DNA of 64,000 nt from Flavobacterium piscisymbiosum (GTDB taxonomy: Bacteria > Bacteroidota > Bacteroidia > Flavobacteriales > Flavobacteriaceae), in NCBI RefSeq assembly GCF_020905295.1, contig NZ_JAJJMM010000001.1, forward strand, positions 3,286,001 through 3,350,000, written 5' to 3'. Shown here in pieces: positions 15,826-23,724 of this stretch. A program made the translations under genes and the position numbers. Under the pieces are notes generated by a model. That model was not told the DNA's origin. It made no database searches and saw nothing but the letters and a program-made list of their open reading frames with translations. The first letter of the stretch is position 1; every line of letters begins with the position of its first letter.

Positions 15826-17238
15826 TTAGCGAAGTTCTAAAAGTACAACATTTTCGACATGATGTGTTTGCGGAAACATATCAACTGGTCTAACGCGGGT
15901 AACTTTGTATTTTTCGTCCATTAAAGCTAAATCACGCGCTTGTGTTGCTGAATTACAACTTACATATACTACTTTTTTAGGAGCAATTTTCAGGATCTGA
16001 TCAATAACGTCTTTGTGCATACCATCTCTTGGCGGATCTGTAATAATTACATCCGGTTTTCCGTGTTGGGCAATGAAGGCTTCATTAAATACTACTTTCA
16101 TATCACCTACAAAAAACTCACAATTCGTTATATTATTGCGTTCTGCATTGGCTTTAGCATCTATAATAGCTTCCGGAACACTTTCGACACCAATTACTTT
16201 TTTTGCTTTTTTAGAAACAAATTGTGCAATAGTTCCAGTTCCTGTATATAGATCATAAACAGTTTCATCGCCTGAAAGTCCTGCGAAATCACGTGTTATT
16301 TTGTATAATTCATACGCCTGGTCAGAGTTGGTCTGGTAAAAAGATTTAGCATTGATGCTGAATTTTAAACCTTCCATTTCTTCCAGAATATAATCTCTAC
16401 CTTTATATAGTTTGATATTCTGATCGTAAATAGTGTCGTTTTGTTTTGAATTTACGACATATTGCAAAGAAGTAATTTGTGGAAACTTCTCATAAAGGTG
16501 ATCTAAAAGCAGTTCACGATTTGCTTTATCATTTTCGTAAAACTGAATTAAAACCATGATTTCACCAGTCGAAGCTGTACGAATCATAAAAGTTCTTAAC
16601 AACCCGGATTGCTCTCTTGGGTTAAAGAATGCTAAATTATGTTCGTTAGCAAAATCCCTAATTTCGTTTCTAATGGCATTAGAAGGATCTTCCTGTAAGT
16701 AACATTTTTGAATATCAAGAATTTTATCCCACATTTTCGGGATATGAAAACCTAATGCATTTCTGTTACCTAAATCTTCAGTGCTTTCAATTTCTTTTTC
16801 GGTTAACCAACGAGCGTTAGAAAACGAAAATTCCATTTTATTTCTGTAAAAAAACTGTTTTTCAGATCCAAGAATATTTTCGAACTCCGGAAGTTCTACT
16901 TTTCCTATACGCTGCAAATGATTTTTTACTTCGTTTTGTTTGTAATACAACTGTTGGCTGTATTTCATATTTTGCCATTTACAACCTCCACAAACGCCAA
17001 AATGATCGCAAATAGGTTCAATGCGATGTTCTGATAATTCATGAAATTTTACGGCTTTGCCTTCATAATAGGCTTTTCTTTTTTTGAAAGTTTGAACGTC
17101 AACAACATCACCCGGAACTACGTTCGGTATAAAGATTACTTTTCCGTCAGGAGCCTTTGCTACTGATACACCTTTTGCTCCGGCATCAAGAACCTGAATT
17201 TGATGAAAGACAACTTTGTCTGTATTTTTTCTTCCCAT
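15826..17238 (-). CDS. rlmD: 23S rRNA (uracil-C5)-methyltransferase RlmD
   Basis: 470 residues from the ATG at 17238 (MGRKNTDKVV). A TRAM domain occupies residues ~1-65. The iron-sulfur cysteines are in CDHFGVCGGC near 76-85. The methyltransferase has VYDLYTGTGTIAQF, DPPRDGMHKDV and the catalytic-cysteine motif VSCNSATQARDL. RlmD methylates U1939 of 23S rRNA. The frame is open to an ATG at 17271, but a full promoter (17243-17272) overlaps that region, so the shorter start is chosen. Its -7 element ends only four bases before this ATG, which would make the mRNA essentially leaderless. Confidence 0.93.
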   Translation of the reverse strand: MGRKNTDKVVFHQIQVLDAGAKGVSVAKAPDGKVIFIPNVVPGDVVDVQTFKKRKAYYEGKAVKFHELSEHRIEPICDHFGVCGGCKWQNMKYSQQLYYKQNEVKNHLQRIGKVELPEFENILGSEKQFFYRNKMEFSFSNARWLTEKEIESTEDLGNRNALGFHIPKMWDKILDIQKCYLQEDPSNAIRNEIRDFANEHNLAFFNPREQSGLLRTFMIRTASTGEIMVLIQFYENDKANRELLLDHLYEKFPQITSLQYVVNSKQNDTIYDQNIKLYKGRDYILEEMEGLKFSINAKSFYQTNSDQAYELYKITRDFAGLSGDETVYDLYTGTGTIAQFVSKKAKKVIGVESVPEAIIDAKANAERNNITNCEFFVGDMKVVFNEAFIAQHGKPDVIITDPPRDGMHKDVIDQILKIAPKKVVYVSCNSATQARDLALMDEKYKVTRVRPVDMFPQTHHVENVVLLELR

Positions 17239-17242
17239 AGCG

Positions 17243-17272
17243 CAAAAATAAGGGTTTGTAAACTTTTTCAAA
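17243..17272 (-). promoter_or_regulatory. rlmD promoter
   Basis: On the minus strand TTTG (17272-17269), an 18-base spacer and TATTTTTG (17250-17243). The -7 element lies four bases from the rlmD ATG, pointing to a leaderless or nearly leaderless transcript. Confidence 0.7.
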
Positions 17273-17396
17273 TTTAATTTTCAAAATATTTTATCAAATT
17301 CTTTAATTTATTATTTTAATTGACATTAAAAGTTAACTTTGTTTTTGGCAATTTACCCAAATCTGCTATTTTTAATCCATTGATTGTTATATTTTT

Positions 17397-18446
17397 ATGA
17401 AGTTATATCATAACCTTTCACAAATTGGCTTTCTGAAAAAAAGTTATGCTTTCAAATTTTTATTTGTTGCTTTTATAGGAATTCATATTCCGTTAATAGG
17501 GATATTATTTTTTGTACTTTATTATAACCACAGTGTTTCGCCTACTTCGATTTTGATTTTCTCTTTGATCATGACTTTGCTGGCTACTTTGATAACACTT
17601 TTGGTTTTAAATCAGTTAATTAGACCCATATCGCTTGCTTCAAAATCATTAGACGATTACAGGAATAATAGAAAATTATCTATTTTACCCACAGAATATA
17701 CAGATGAAGCTGGGTTATTGCTCGCTAATATTCAGGAATCGATTTACGAGGCCGAAAGTTTTATAAACGAAAAACAGGATTTAATTTACATGCTTTCGCA
17801 TGATTTGAAAAATTTCGCAGGTAATCCTCAGGGTCTAGCTAATTTAATTATAAGCGAAAAACCATCTGATTCTGTGCGACAATTGGCAGAATTGATTCGT
17901 GAATCTACTAATTTACAGTTTCGATATATCGAAAATTTTATTAAATTATTACAAGAACAAGATCGTGTCGTAAAAGGCAATCAGGAGATTAAAACAATTT
18001 TGTTGCCCGGAATTTTACCTTTTATAAATGAACAGGTAGAACAACGCTTGCTGGATAAAAATATAACGCTGAGTTTAGAATTGAAAATAAATGAAGTCAA
18101 ACTAAGATTAGATGAAGGTTTGCTTGTTCAGGTTTTGGTTAATTTAATTAGTAACGCTATTAAATTCTCTTATTTTGATAGTGAAGTTAAAGTTAGAATT
18201 TACAGTGAAAACTCAAAAGTGATCATCACCGTTGTAGATAAAGGAATTGGTTTTGATAAAAATCAGATTGATGAATTGTTTAAGAAATTCACAAAAATGA
18301 GCCGATTAGGAACTGCAAATGAATCTTCGACCGGAATTGGATTATACCTCTGCAAAAAAATCATCGAAAAAAACAAAGGAACTTTAAACGCAACAAGCGA
18401 AGGCAAGAATAAAGGTGCCGAGTTTAGAATTGAGTTTGAAGCTTGA
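17397..18446 (+). CDS. membrane sensor histidine kinase
   Basis: 349 residues. Two membrane segments (about 20-43 and 51-71) flank a very short extracytoplasmic loop. A HAMP-like linker follows, then the HisKA box LSHDLKNF with phospho-acceptor His135. The HATPase_c domain runs from ~235 to 347 (N box LVNLISNAIKF, G1 DKGIGFD, G2 STGIGLYLCKKII). The tiny loop suggests it senses the membrane or a cytoplasmic cue. No response regulator is adjacent, so it is an orphan kinase. Confidence 0.92.
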   Translation: MKLYHNLSQIGFLKKSYAFKFLFVAFIGIHIPLIGILFFVLYYNHSVSPTSILIFSLIMTLLATLITLLVLNQLIRPISLASKSLDDYRNNRKLSILPTEYTDEAGLLLANIQESIYEAESFINEKQDLIYMLSHDLKNFAGNPQGLANLIISEKPSDSVRQLAELIRESTNLQFRYIENFIKLLQEQDRVVKGNQEIKTILLPGILPFINEQVEQRLLDKNITLSLELKINEVKLRLDEGLLVQVLVNLISNAIKFSYFDSEVKVRIYSENSKVIITVVDKGIGFDKNQIDELFKKFTKMSRLGTANESSTGIGLYLCKKIIEKNKGTLNATSEGKNKGAEFRIEFEA

Positions 18447-18449
18447 GAA

Positions 18450-18498
18450 GTTATGGGTTATGAGTTATGGGTTATGAATTATGAGTTATGGGTTATGA
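18450..18498 (+). repeat. heptanucleotide tandem repeat GTTATGR
   Basis: Seven head-to-tail 7-base units: GTTATGG, GTTATGA, GTTATGG, GTTATGA, ATTATGA, GTTATGG, GTTATGA. The repeat begins three bases after the sensor kinase stop codon and is non-coding. Confidence 0.85.
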
Positions 18499-18540
18499 GG
18501 AGGAATTGACATTTAGAGTCGTTTATGAGTTTCGAAAAAA

Positions 18541-18576
18541 AAAGGTTCTAAGTTTTTTTTTTCAAACTTAGAACCT
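18541..18576. repeat. CTAAG-type inverted repeat, possible terminator
   Basis: Perfect 14-base arms AAGGTTCTAAGTTT (18541-18554) and AAACTTAGAACCTT (18563-18576) with an internal T run. It sits between convergent genes (sensor kinase and aldo/keto reductase), where a bidirectional terminator is expected. Confidence 0.7.
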
Positions 18577-18608
18577 TAGAATCTTAGTGCCTTAGAAACT
18601 AAAAAAAA

Positions 18609-19595
18609 CTACCATAACTGATGTACGGATGGTTTTACGTATTCTTCGTAAATATTGTTCATTGCTTCGATTTTCTCCGGAGTTAATTTGGGTAAATCAT
18701 ATACCGATAAATTAGACATTACGTGATTTGCCGTAGAAGCTCCCGGAATAATGCAGCTAATATCTTTAAAACTCAAAATCCATTGTAAAGCAATAGGAGC
18801 AAGGTTGGCTGTTTCAGGAAATAATGCTTTTAATTTTTCAACTGCTTCAAGACCTAAATTATAATCGATACCTGAAAAAGTTTCTCCTTTGTCGAAAGCA
18901 TCTCCGTTACGATTAAAATTACGGTGATCCTGAGCATCAAAAGTAGTTTTTGCGTCAAATTTACCAGTCAAAAGTCCACTGGCTAGGGGAACTCTCGCAA
19001 TGATCCCGATATCTTTTTTTCTGGCTTCAGAGAAAAATAATTCAGAAGGACGCTGACGAAACAAATTAAAAATAATCTGAACCGTTGTTACATTCGAATA
19101 TTCGATTGCTTTTAAAGCTTCTTCGACTTTTTCAACGCTTACGCCGAGATTTAAAATTTTCCCCTGATCTTTTAAGCGATCAAAAAGTTCAAAAATTTCA
19201 GGTCGGTAAAAAACTTCTGTAGGAGGACAGTGCAACTGAATTAAATCTAATGTTTCTAATTTCATTCTTTTCAAACTGTCTTCAACATATTTCTGAAGTA
19301 CTTTTAGCTGATAACCTTCATTTACATGAGGATTAATATGACGGCCGCATTTTGTAGCGACATAAATTCGTTCAGAGCGGGAACGAACAACTCTTCCAAC
19401 AGCTGTTTCGCTTAAGCCATTTTCGTAAACATCGGCAGTATCAATAAAATTCACACCATTGTCGATTGCCGTATTTATAAGTTCGTCGGCAGTTTTATCA
19501 TTAAATCCTGATCCCCATTTTCCACCCACCTGCCAGGTGCCAAGAGAGATTTCGGATATATTAAAGTTTGTTTTTCCTAGTTTTCTGTAGTTCAT
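18609..19595 (-). CDS. aldo/keto reductase
   Basis: 328 residues with a TIM-barrel aldo/keto reductase pattern. It starts with RKLGKTNFNISEISLGTWQVGG. The catalytic tetrad is visible as Asp and Tyr in FIDTADVYENG, Lys in YVATKCGRH and His in LIQLHCPP. The C-terminal NADPH-binding part includes IIPGASTANHVMSN. The YajO/Tas-like subgroup reduces small aldehydes or sugars; the substrate is unknown. It is a single gene flanked by dense CTAAG repeats. Confidence 0.9.
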   Translation of the reverse strand: MNYRKLGKTNFNISEISLGTWQVGGKWGSGFNDKTADELINTAIDNGVNFIDTADVYENGLSETAVGRVVRSRSERIYVATKCGRHINPHVNEGYQLKVLQKYVEDSLKRMKLETLDLIQLHCPPTEVFYRPEIFELFDRLKDQGKILNLGVSVEKVEEALKAIEYSNVTTVQIIFNLFRQRPSELFFSEARKKDIGIIARVPLASGLLTGKFDAKTTFDAQDHRNFNRNGDAFDKGETFSGIDYNLGLEAVEKLKALFPETANLAPIALQWILSFKDISCIIPGASTANHVMSNLSVYDLPKLTPEKIEAMNNIYEEYVKPSVHQLW

Positions 19596-19603
19596 TTTTT
19601 TTA

Positions 19604-19885
19604 AGGTGCTAAGTTTCTAAGGTTCTGAGTTGCTAAGTTTTTTTTAAAAGATGCTAAGTTACTAAGGTTCTGAGATGCTAAGTTTTTTTTTAAGATGCTA
19701 AGTTTCTAAGGTTCTGAGATGCTAAGTTTTTTTTTAAAGATGCTATCCCGAAGTTTCGGGACTGAGGTTCTGAGATGCTAAGTTTTTTTTTTTTAAGATG
19801 CTAAGTTTATAAGGTTCTGAGTTGCTAAGGTTTTAATTCAAAGTTGAAAAACTTAGAATCTTAGCAACTCAGAACCTTAGCATCT
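19604..19885. repeat. array of CTAAG-type repeats with a nested palindrome
   Basis: About five head-to-tail copies of a ~44-base unit, each GATGCTAAG, then CTAAGGTTCTGAG, then ATGCTAAG plus a run of 8 to 12 T. An inverted copy at about 19848-19882 closes the array. In the fourth copy the middle is replaced by the near-palindrome TCCCGAAGTTTCGGGA (19746-19761), itself a motif I know as dispersed in Bacteroidota. The array fills the whole gap between the aldo/keto reductase gene and cysM. Confidence 0.85.
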
Positions 19886-19891
19886 CTTTTC

Positions 19892-20779
19892 TCAATCAAA
19901 TAAATCCGAAGACAAATAACGATCACCGCGATCGCAGATAACGGCAACAATTACGCCTGATTCTAATTTTTCGGCGATTTTTAGGGCAACGGCAACAGAA
20001 CCTCCGCTGCTCATTCCTGCAAAAACACCTTCTTCAAGTGCTAAACGTTTGGTCATTTCGCGAGCTTCTTCTTCGCTTACGTCTACAACGGTATCTACTT
20101 TCGAAGCGTCGAATATTTTAGGCAAATATTCCTGTGGCCATTTACGAATTCCCGGAATTTGAGATCCGTCGCTTGGTTGCGCACCAATGATCTGAACGGC
20201 GGGATTTTTTTCTTTTAAATAAGTCGAAGTTCCAATGATGGTTCCTGTGGTTCCCATTGCCGAAACAAAATGCGTTACCGTACCATCAGTGTCATTCCAG
20301 ATTTCAGGACCCGTGGTTTTGTAATGTGCTTTCCAGTTGTCATCATTTGCAAACTGATTTAGCATGATATATCCGCCTTCTGCCACTTTTTTATCGGCAT
20401 AGTCCCTTGAACCAATAATTCCTTCGCTAGCGGGCGTTAAAATCACTGTAGCGCCATAAGCACGCATGGTTTGAGTTCTTTCTTTTGTAGAATCTTCGGG
20501 TAATACTAATTCGATCTCGATTTGAAACAATTGCGCAATCATAGCCAAAGCAATTCCGGTGTTACCGCTTGTCGCTTCAATCAGTTTGTCGCCTTTTTTA
20601 ATATCGCCTCTTTCAAGAGCTGCAGCGATCATGTTATAAGCCGCTCTGTCTTTTACACTTCCGCCCGGATTATTTCCTTCCAGCTTCAGTAAAAGTTTTA
20701 CATTTTTATTTTTAACCAAATTGACAGTTTCCATCAAAGGAGTATTTCCAATCAGGTTTAGCAATTTCTGTGCGTTCAT
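19892..20779 (-). CDS. cysM: cysteine synthase B
   Basis: 295 residues, a PLP-dependent O-acetylserine sulfhydrylase. The PLP lysine is in GGSVKDRAAYNMI (Lys42), the substrate-binding loop is EATSGNTGIALA, and the phosphate loop is MGTTGTIIG. The length and KWPQEYLPKIF segment fit CysM rather than CysK. It makes cysteine from O-acetylserine and sulfide or thiosulfate. It follows the serine acetyltransferase gene by one base, so the pair forms a complete cysteine-forming operon. Confidence 0.93.
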   Translation of the reverse strand: MNAQKLLNLIGNTPLMETVNLVKNKNVKLLLKLEGNNPGGSVKDRAAYNMIAAALERGDIKKGDKLIEATSGNTGIALAMIAQLFQIEIELVLPEDSTKERTQTMRAYGATVILTPASEGIIGSRDYADKKVAEGGYIMLNQFANDDNWKAHYKTTGPEIWNDTDGTVTHFVSAMGTTGTIIGTSTYLKEKNPAVQIIGAQPSDGSQIPGIRKWPQEYLPKIFDASKVDTVVDVSEEEAREMTKRLALEEGVFAGMSSGGSVAVALKIAEKLESGVIVAVICDRGDRYLSSDLFD

Positions 20780-20780
20780 T

Positions 20781-21572
20781 TTATTTTTTTTCTTTTATTT
20801 TAACTTCAGTTGTAGTGGTATTGATGACTATAGAATCTTCAGGAATCGATTTGGTTACCCAGGCATTTCCTCCAACAATACTATTTTTGCCTATAGTAGT
20901 TTCGCCTCCCAAAATAGTTGCATTTGCATAAATGCAAACATTAGCTTCTACGGTTGGGTGTCTTTTGGCGTTTTTCATGTCTTTGCTCACGCTCAAAGCA
21001 CCAAGAGTTACACCCTGATAAATCTTTACGTGTTTTTTTATTACTGTCGTTTCGCCAATAACAATTCCGGTAGCGTGATCGATAAAAAAAGGAGAAGCAA
21101 TATCAGCGCCGGCGTGAATATCAGTTCCAGTAATTCGGTGCGCATATTCGCTCATTAATCTCGAAAACAGCAATAAGTCCAAATGGTATAATTCGTGACT
21201 TAAGCGATAAATTGCAATTGCATAAAAACCGGGATAACCTAAATAAACTTCATCGATACTGTTTGATGCAGGATCATTTTCAAGAATATATTCAGCATCC
21301 TGATTTAGTTTTTCCAAAACACCGGGAAGTTTTTCTAGAAATCTGTCCCAAATAGATTCGCATAAATTTTGTGGTTTTTTGCACGCTAAAACAGCAATTT
21401 CTTTAAACCTGATTTCAAGTTCATCGATACTCTCGTCTAAGGCAGCATTCGAATCAAAAAGGGTATAGAAAAGCTTCTCGGTAAAATCTTCTGTTTTGGT
21501 TTTGATACCGTAATTTATATTAGAATGGCTTTTTAGAGCTTTTATATTTTGTATGATAGTGTCTTTTGTCAC
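20781..21572 (-). CDS. cysE: serine O-acetyltransferase
   Basis: 263 residues. It has the CysE/EpsC layout: an alpha-helical N-terminus of ~130 residues, then a left-handed beta-helix with SEYAHRITGTDIHAGADIA, FFIDHATGIVIGETTVIKKHVKIYQ and ILGGETTIGKNSIVGGNAWV. Catalytic His residues lie in DIHAGA and DHATG. It makes O-acetylserine, the substrate of the adjacent CysM. Its start at 21572 has no clear TAnnTTTG box upstream. Confidence 0.93.
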   Translation of the reverse strand: MTKDTIIQNIKALKSHSNINYGIKTKTEDFTEKLFYTLFDSNAALDESIDELEIRFKEIAVLACKKPQNLCESIWDRFLEKLPGVLEKLNQDAEYILENDPASNSIDEVYLGYPGFYAIAIYRLSHELYHLDLLLFSRLMSEYAHRITGTDIHAGADIASPFFIDHATGIVIGETTVIKKHVKIYQGVTLGALSVSKDMKNAKRHPTVEANVCIYANATILGGETTIGKNSIVGGNAWVTKSIPEDSIVINTTTTEVKIKEKK

Positions 21573-21731
21573 AATTGAAAAATTGAGTGGATAATTTAAA
21601 ACGTTAAAAGTAGTGCGTTTTTTGTAAATAAGAACACGAATTAGATAAAGAAATTTTGTTTTGAGAATTGTATTTGTGATAAATAAAATAAAAATAAAGG
21701 CGATTTTTTTATAGGATTCTTAAGAAGTTAA

Positions 21732-22463
21732 ATGCGTAAATTAGCGAGTAAAATTTATAAAATGAAAAACAATTCGACTTTTAAAAGCGCTATTTCTAAT
21801 CTTTCTTTTCCCGAAAGCGAGAAAATTTGGGGAAATTCCATTCATGATCCAATTTTAGGGCTTATTATAGAAGACTTTCCTTCTTTTAGCGATCAGGATT
21901 GTATAGCAGTAAAAGAATTAAATGAGTACCGCCAAAAATACATTTCGAGATATTTATCTACAGAAATAGGAACGCTTTCTGATCTTGAAAAAAGTGTTAT
22001 TAATTCTCTTAAAGAAGATAAATCAATAGTTAGTATTGCTGAAGATGAGGAAGAGGTGAGAAGTTTTGGACAAAAAATAGCCGATAAAGTGGCTGACTTT
22101 GGCGGAAGCTGGACTTTTATTATTTCGTTTTTGCTTTTTATCGTCGTCTGGATTGGTGCCAATGTTTATATTTTGGTTAATAAAGGTTTTGATCCGTATC
22201 CGTTTATTTTACTGAATTTAATTTTATCCTGTATTGCCGCTTTGCAAGCTCCGGTAATTATGATGAGTCAGAATCGTCAGGAAGAAAAAGATAGAAATCG
22301 TGCCAAAAAAGATTATATGATTAACCTGAAATCAGAATTAGAAATCAGAATGATTCATGATAAAATCGATCACATGATTATGCATCAGCAACAAGAATTA
22401 ATCGAAATTCAGAAAGTGCAAATCGAGATGATGAATGATATTTTGAACCAGATTAAAAAATAA
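21732..22463 (+). CDS. DUF1003 membrane protein
   Basis: 243 residues. After a soluble ~115-residue N-terminus comes the DUF1003 core: KIADKVADFGGSWTFIISF, a first helix, NVYILVNKGFDPYPFILLNL, a second helix and APVIMMSQNRQEEKDR. A helical, probably coiled-coil tail follows (DKIDHMIMHQQQELIEIQK). DUF1003 proteins are inner-membrane proteins of unknown role. An alternative start is the ATG at 21762 (MKNNSTFKS). Confidence 0.88.
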   Translation: MRKLASKIYKMKNNSTFKSAISNLSFPESEKIWGNSIHDPILGLIIEDFPSFSDQDCIAVKELNEYRQKYISRYLSTEIGTLSDLEKSVINSLKEDKSIVSIAEDEEEVRSFGQKIADKVADFGGSWTFIISFLLFIVVWIGANVYILVNKGFDPYPFILLNLILSCIAALQAPVIMMSQNRQEEKDRNRAKKDYMINLKSELEIRMIHDKIDHMIMHQQQELIEIQKVQIEMMNDILNQIKK

Positions 22464-22846
22464 ACTAAGCAAAATTTCGAGTCATAAAAAAATCAAATAA
22501 AATTAGAGATCAACTTTTTTTGAAATTGAAAAGAACATTTTTTTGAGATGATTTTTTGATTTTTATAAAAGTTAAAAGGTGCTAAAAACAGGAAGAAAAT
22601 AGAGATGCAAAGAAGAGTAATTAAAGAAATTTTTCTTGAGTAAAAAGTAAGAATAAAGTGTATTTGAAAATGGTTTTTTACTACTAGAAAAAGAAGCCCG
22701 TTTTTTATCTTTTTTGACAGGCCAATTTTGCCGGTTTAGCCATGAATATTTTAGGTTGTTTTACAAGAAAAATATTTGATTCGTTTTAGAGAGTAGTGAA
22801 CTACTATTTTAAAGTTTCATACTTTTGAATTCTTAATACATAGAAA
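22464..22846. other. 383-base gap without a gene
   Basis: AT-rich sequence with no convincing reading frame or terminator hairpin. The only structure I see is the short palindrome and -7 element close to the next gene, listed separately. Confidence 0.6.
22792..22827 (+). promoter_or_regulatory. palindrome plus -7 element before the small membrane gene and Smr gene
   Basis: AGTAGT-GA-ACTACT (22792-22805) is a perfect 6+6 palindrome. TACTTTTG (22820-22827) matches TAnnTTTG and lies 19 bases before the ATG at 22847. The palindrome overlaps the expected -33 region and could be an operator. Confidence 0.45.
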
Positions 22847-23032
22847 ATGAAAACTTTTAAAATTTTAATAATGATTCTTGCTATTTCGGTTGCGTTATAC
22901 GAGCAGGTTTCGGCAGAGAAAAATATTTATATAACGGTAATTGCAATTGTAGTTTTCATGTTTGGAATGATGCAATTGAGTGCAAAAACGCCTAGTAAAA
23001 ATCAAGATAAACAAGAAGAGGATGTTGACTAA
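22847..23032 (+). CDS. small membrane protein upstream of an Smr gene
   Basis: 61 residues with two hydrophobic stretches (KILIMILAISVALY at 5-18 and IYITVIAIVVFMFGMMQL at 27-44) and a charged tail (KNQDKQEEDVD). Its last codons overlap the start of the Smr gene by 11 bases in another frame, so the two are co-transcribed and may be translationally coupled. A -7 element is correctly placed upstream. No family recognised. Confidence 0.65.
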   Translation: MKTFKILIMILAISVALYEQVSAEKNIYITVIAIVVFMFGMMQLSAKTPSKNQDKQEEDVD

Positions 23033-23573
23033 AGGAGATAAGGTTTCAGTCTTAGACGAAGCTATAAACGGAACAGTAGTTTCGGTGAAAAACAATGAGG
23101 TTTTGATCGAAACAGAGGATGGATTTGTGATGACATTTTTTGTCAATGAGCTGCTTAAAATTCAGGATTCCAGTAATTTAATGAATTCTATTAAAAGAAT
23201 TGATTTAGATGCAGTTTCAAAAGAGAAAGAAGAGCCAAAAGCAAGGAGTTTTGTAAAAGAAAAGAAAGATAAACGCGAAATTGCAGCACCGGAATTTGAT
23301 TTACACATTGAAAAACTGGTTCCTAATAAACGAGGAATGTCGAATTATGACATCCTGACTTTACAGACGGAAACAGCAAAAAGACATATTGAATTTGCGA
23401 TTAGAAACCGCATTCCAAAAATTGTTTTTATTCATGGTGTTGGTGAAGGAATTCTAAAAGCTGAACTTGATTTTTTATTAGGCCGTTACGACGGAATAGA
23501 TTTTCAGGATGCCAATTATCAAAAATATGGCTTAGGTGCCACTGAAGTTTATTTTAGACAAAATAATAAATAA
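23022..23573 (+). CDS. Smr/MutS2-like domain protein (DUF2027-type)
   Basis: 183 residues from the ATG at 23022 (MLTKGDKVSVLDEAINGTVV). The N-terminal ~60 residues look like a small SH3/KOW-like barrel. The C-terminal Smr domain has FDLHIEKLVPN at about 90-100, with the DLHx motif, and FIHGVGEGILKAEL, with the HGxGxGxLK motif. Smr domains are nucleases or nucleic-acid binders seen at the end of MutS2. The frame extends upstream to 22980, but that start lies inside the preceding gene; the inner ATG gives tight coupling instead. Confidence 0.88.
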   Translation: MLTKGDKVSVLDEAINGTVVSVKNNEVLIETEDGFVMTFFVNELLKIQDSSNLMNSIKRIDLDAVSKEKEEPKARSFVKEKKDKREIAAPEFDLHIEKLVPNKRGMSNYDILTLQTETAKRHIEFAIRNRIPKIVFIHGVGEGILKAELDFLLGRYDGIDFQDANYQKYGLGATEVYFRQNNK

Positions 23574-23612
23574 CACTCTTTTTTAGGGTTGAATTTATCC
23601 GTATTAAAGCAT

Positions 23613-23678
23613 AAAAAAACATCCGTTTTTCAGCCTAATTTTCTATTGAAATTAGTGTTGAAAAACGGATGTTTTTTT
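23613..23678. terminator. long bidirectional hairpin terminator
   Basis: Arms A7-CATCCGTTTTTCA (from 23613) and TGAAAAACGGATG-T7 (to 23678), with an inner CTAATTTT/GAAATTAG pairing. It ends the Smr gene and also faces the minus-strand lipoprotein gene. Confidence 0.9.
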
Positions 23679-23724
23679 GTGGGAATTAAATCTCGATTTT
23701 TAATGCTTGAAAACCAGATTTAAG

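Noticed and set aside
19604..19885. Possible CRISPR array
   Set aside because: The repeats are direct copies with poly-T inside and no unique spacers of even length, and no cas genes are present.
20721..21158. A 145-codon plus-strand frame across the cysM/cysE junction
   Set aside because: It lies antisense to two strongly supported genes, is rich in Phe and Ser as expected from reverse reading, and has no promoter or family pattern.
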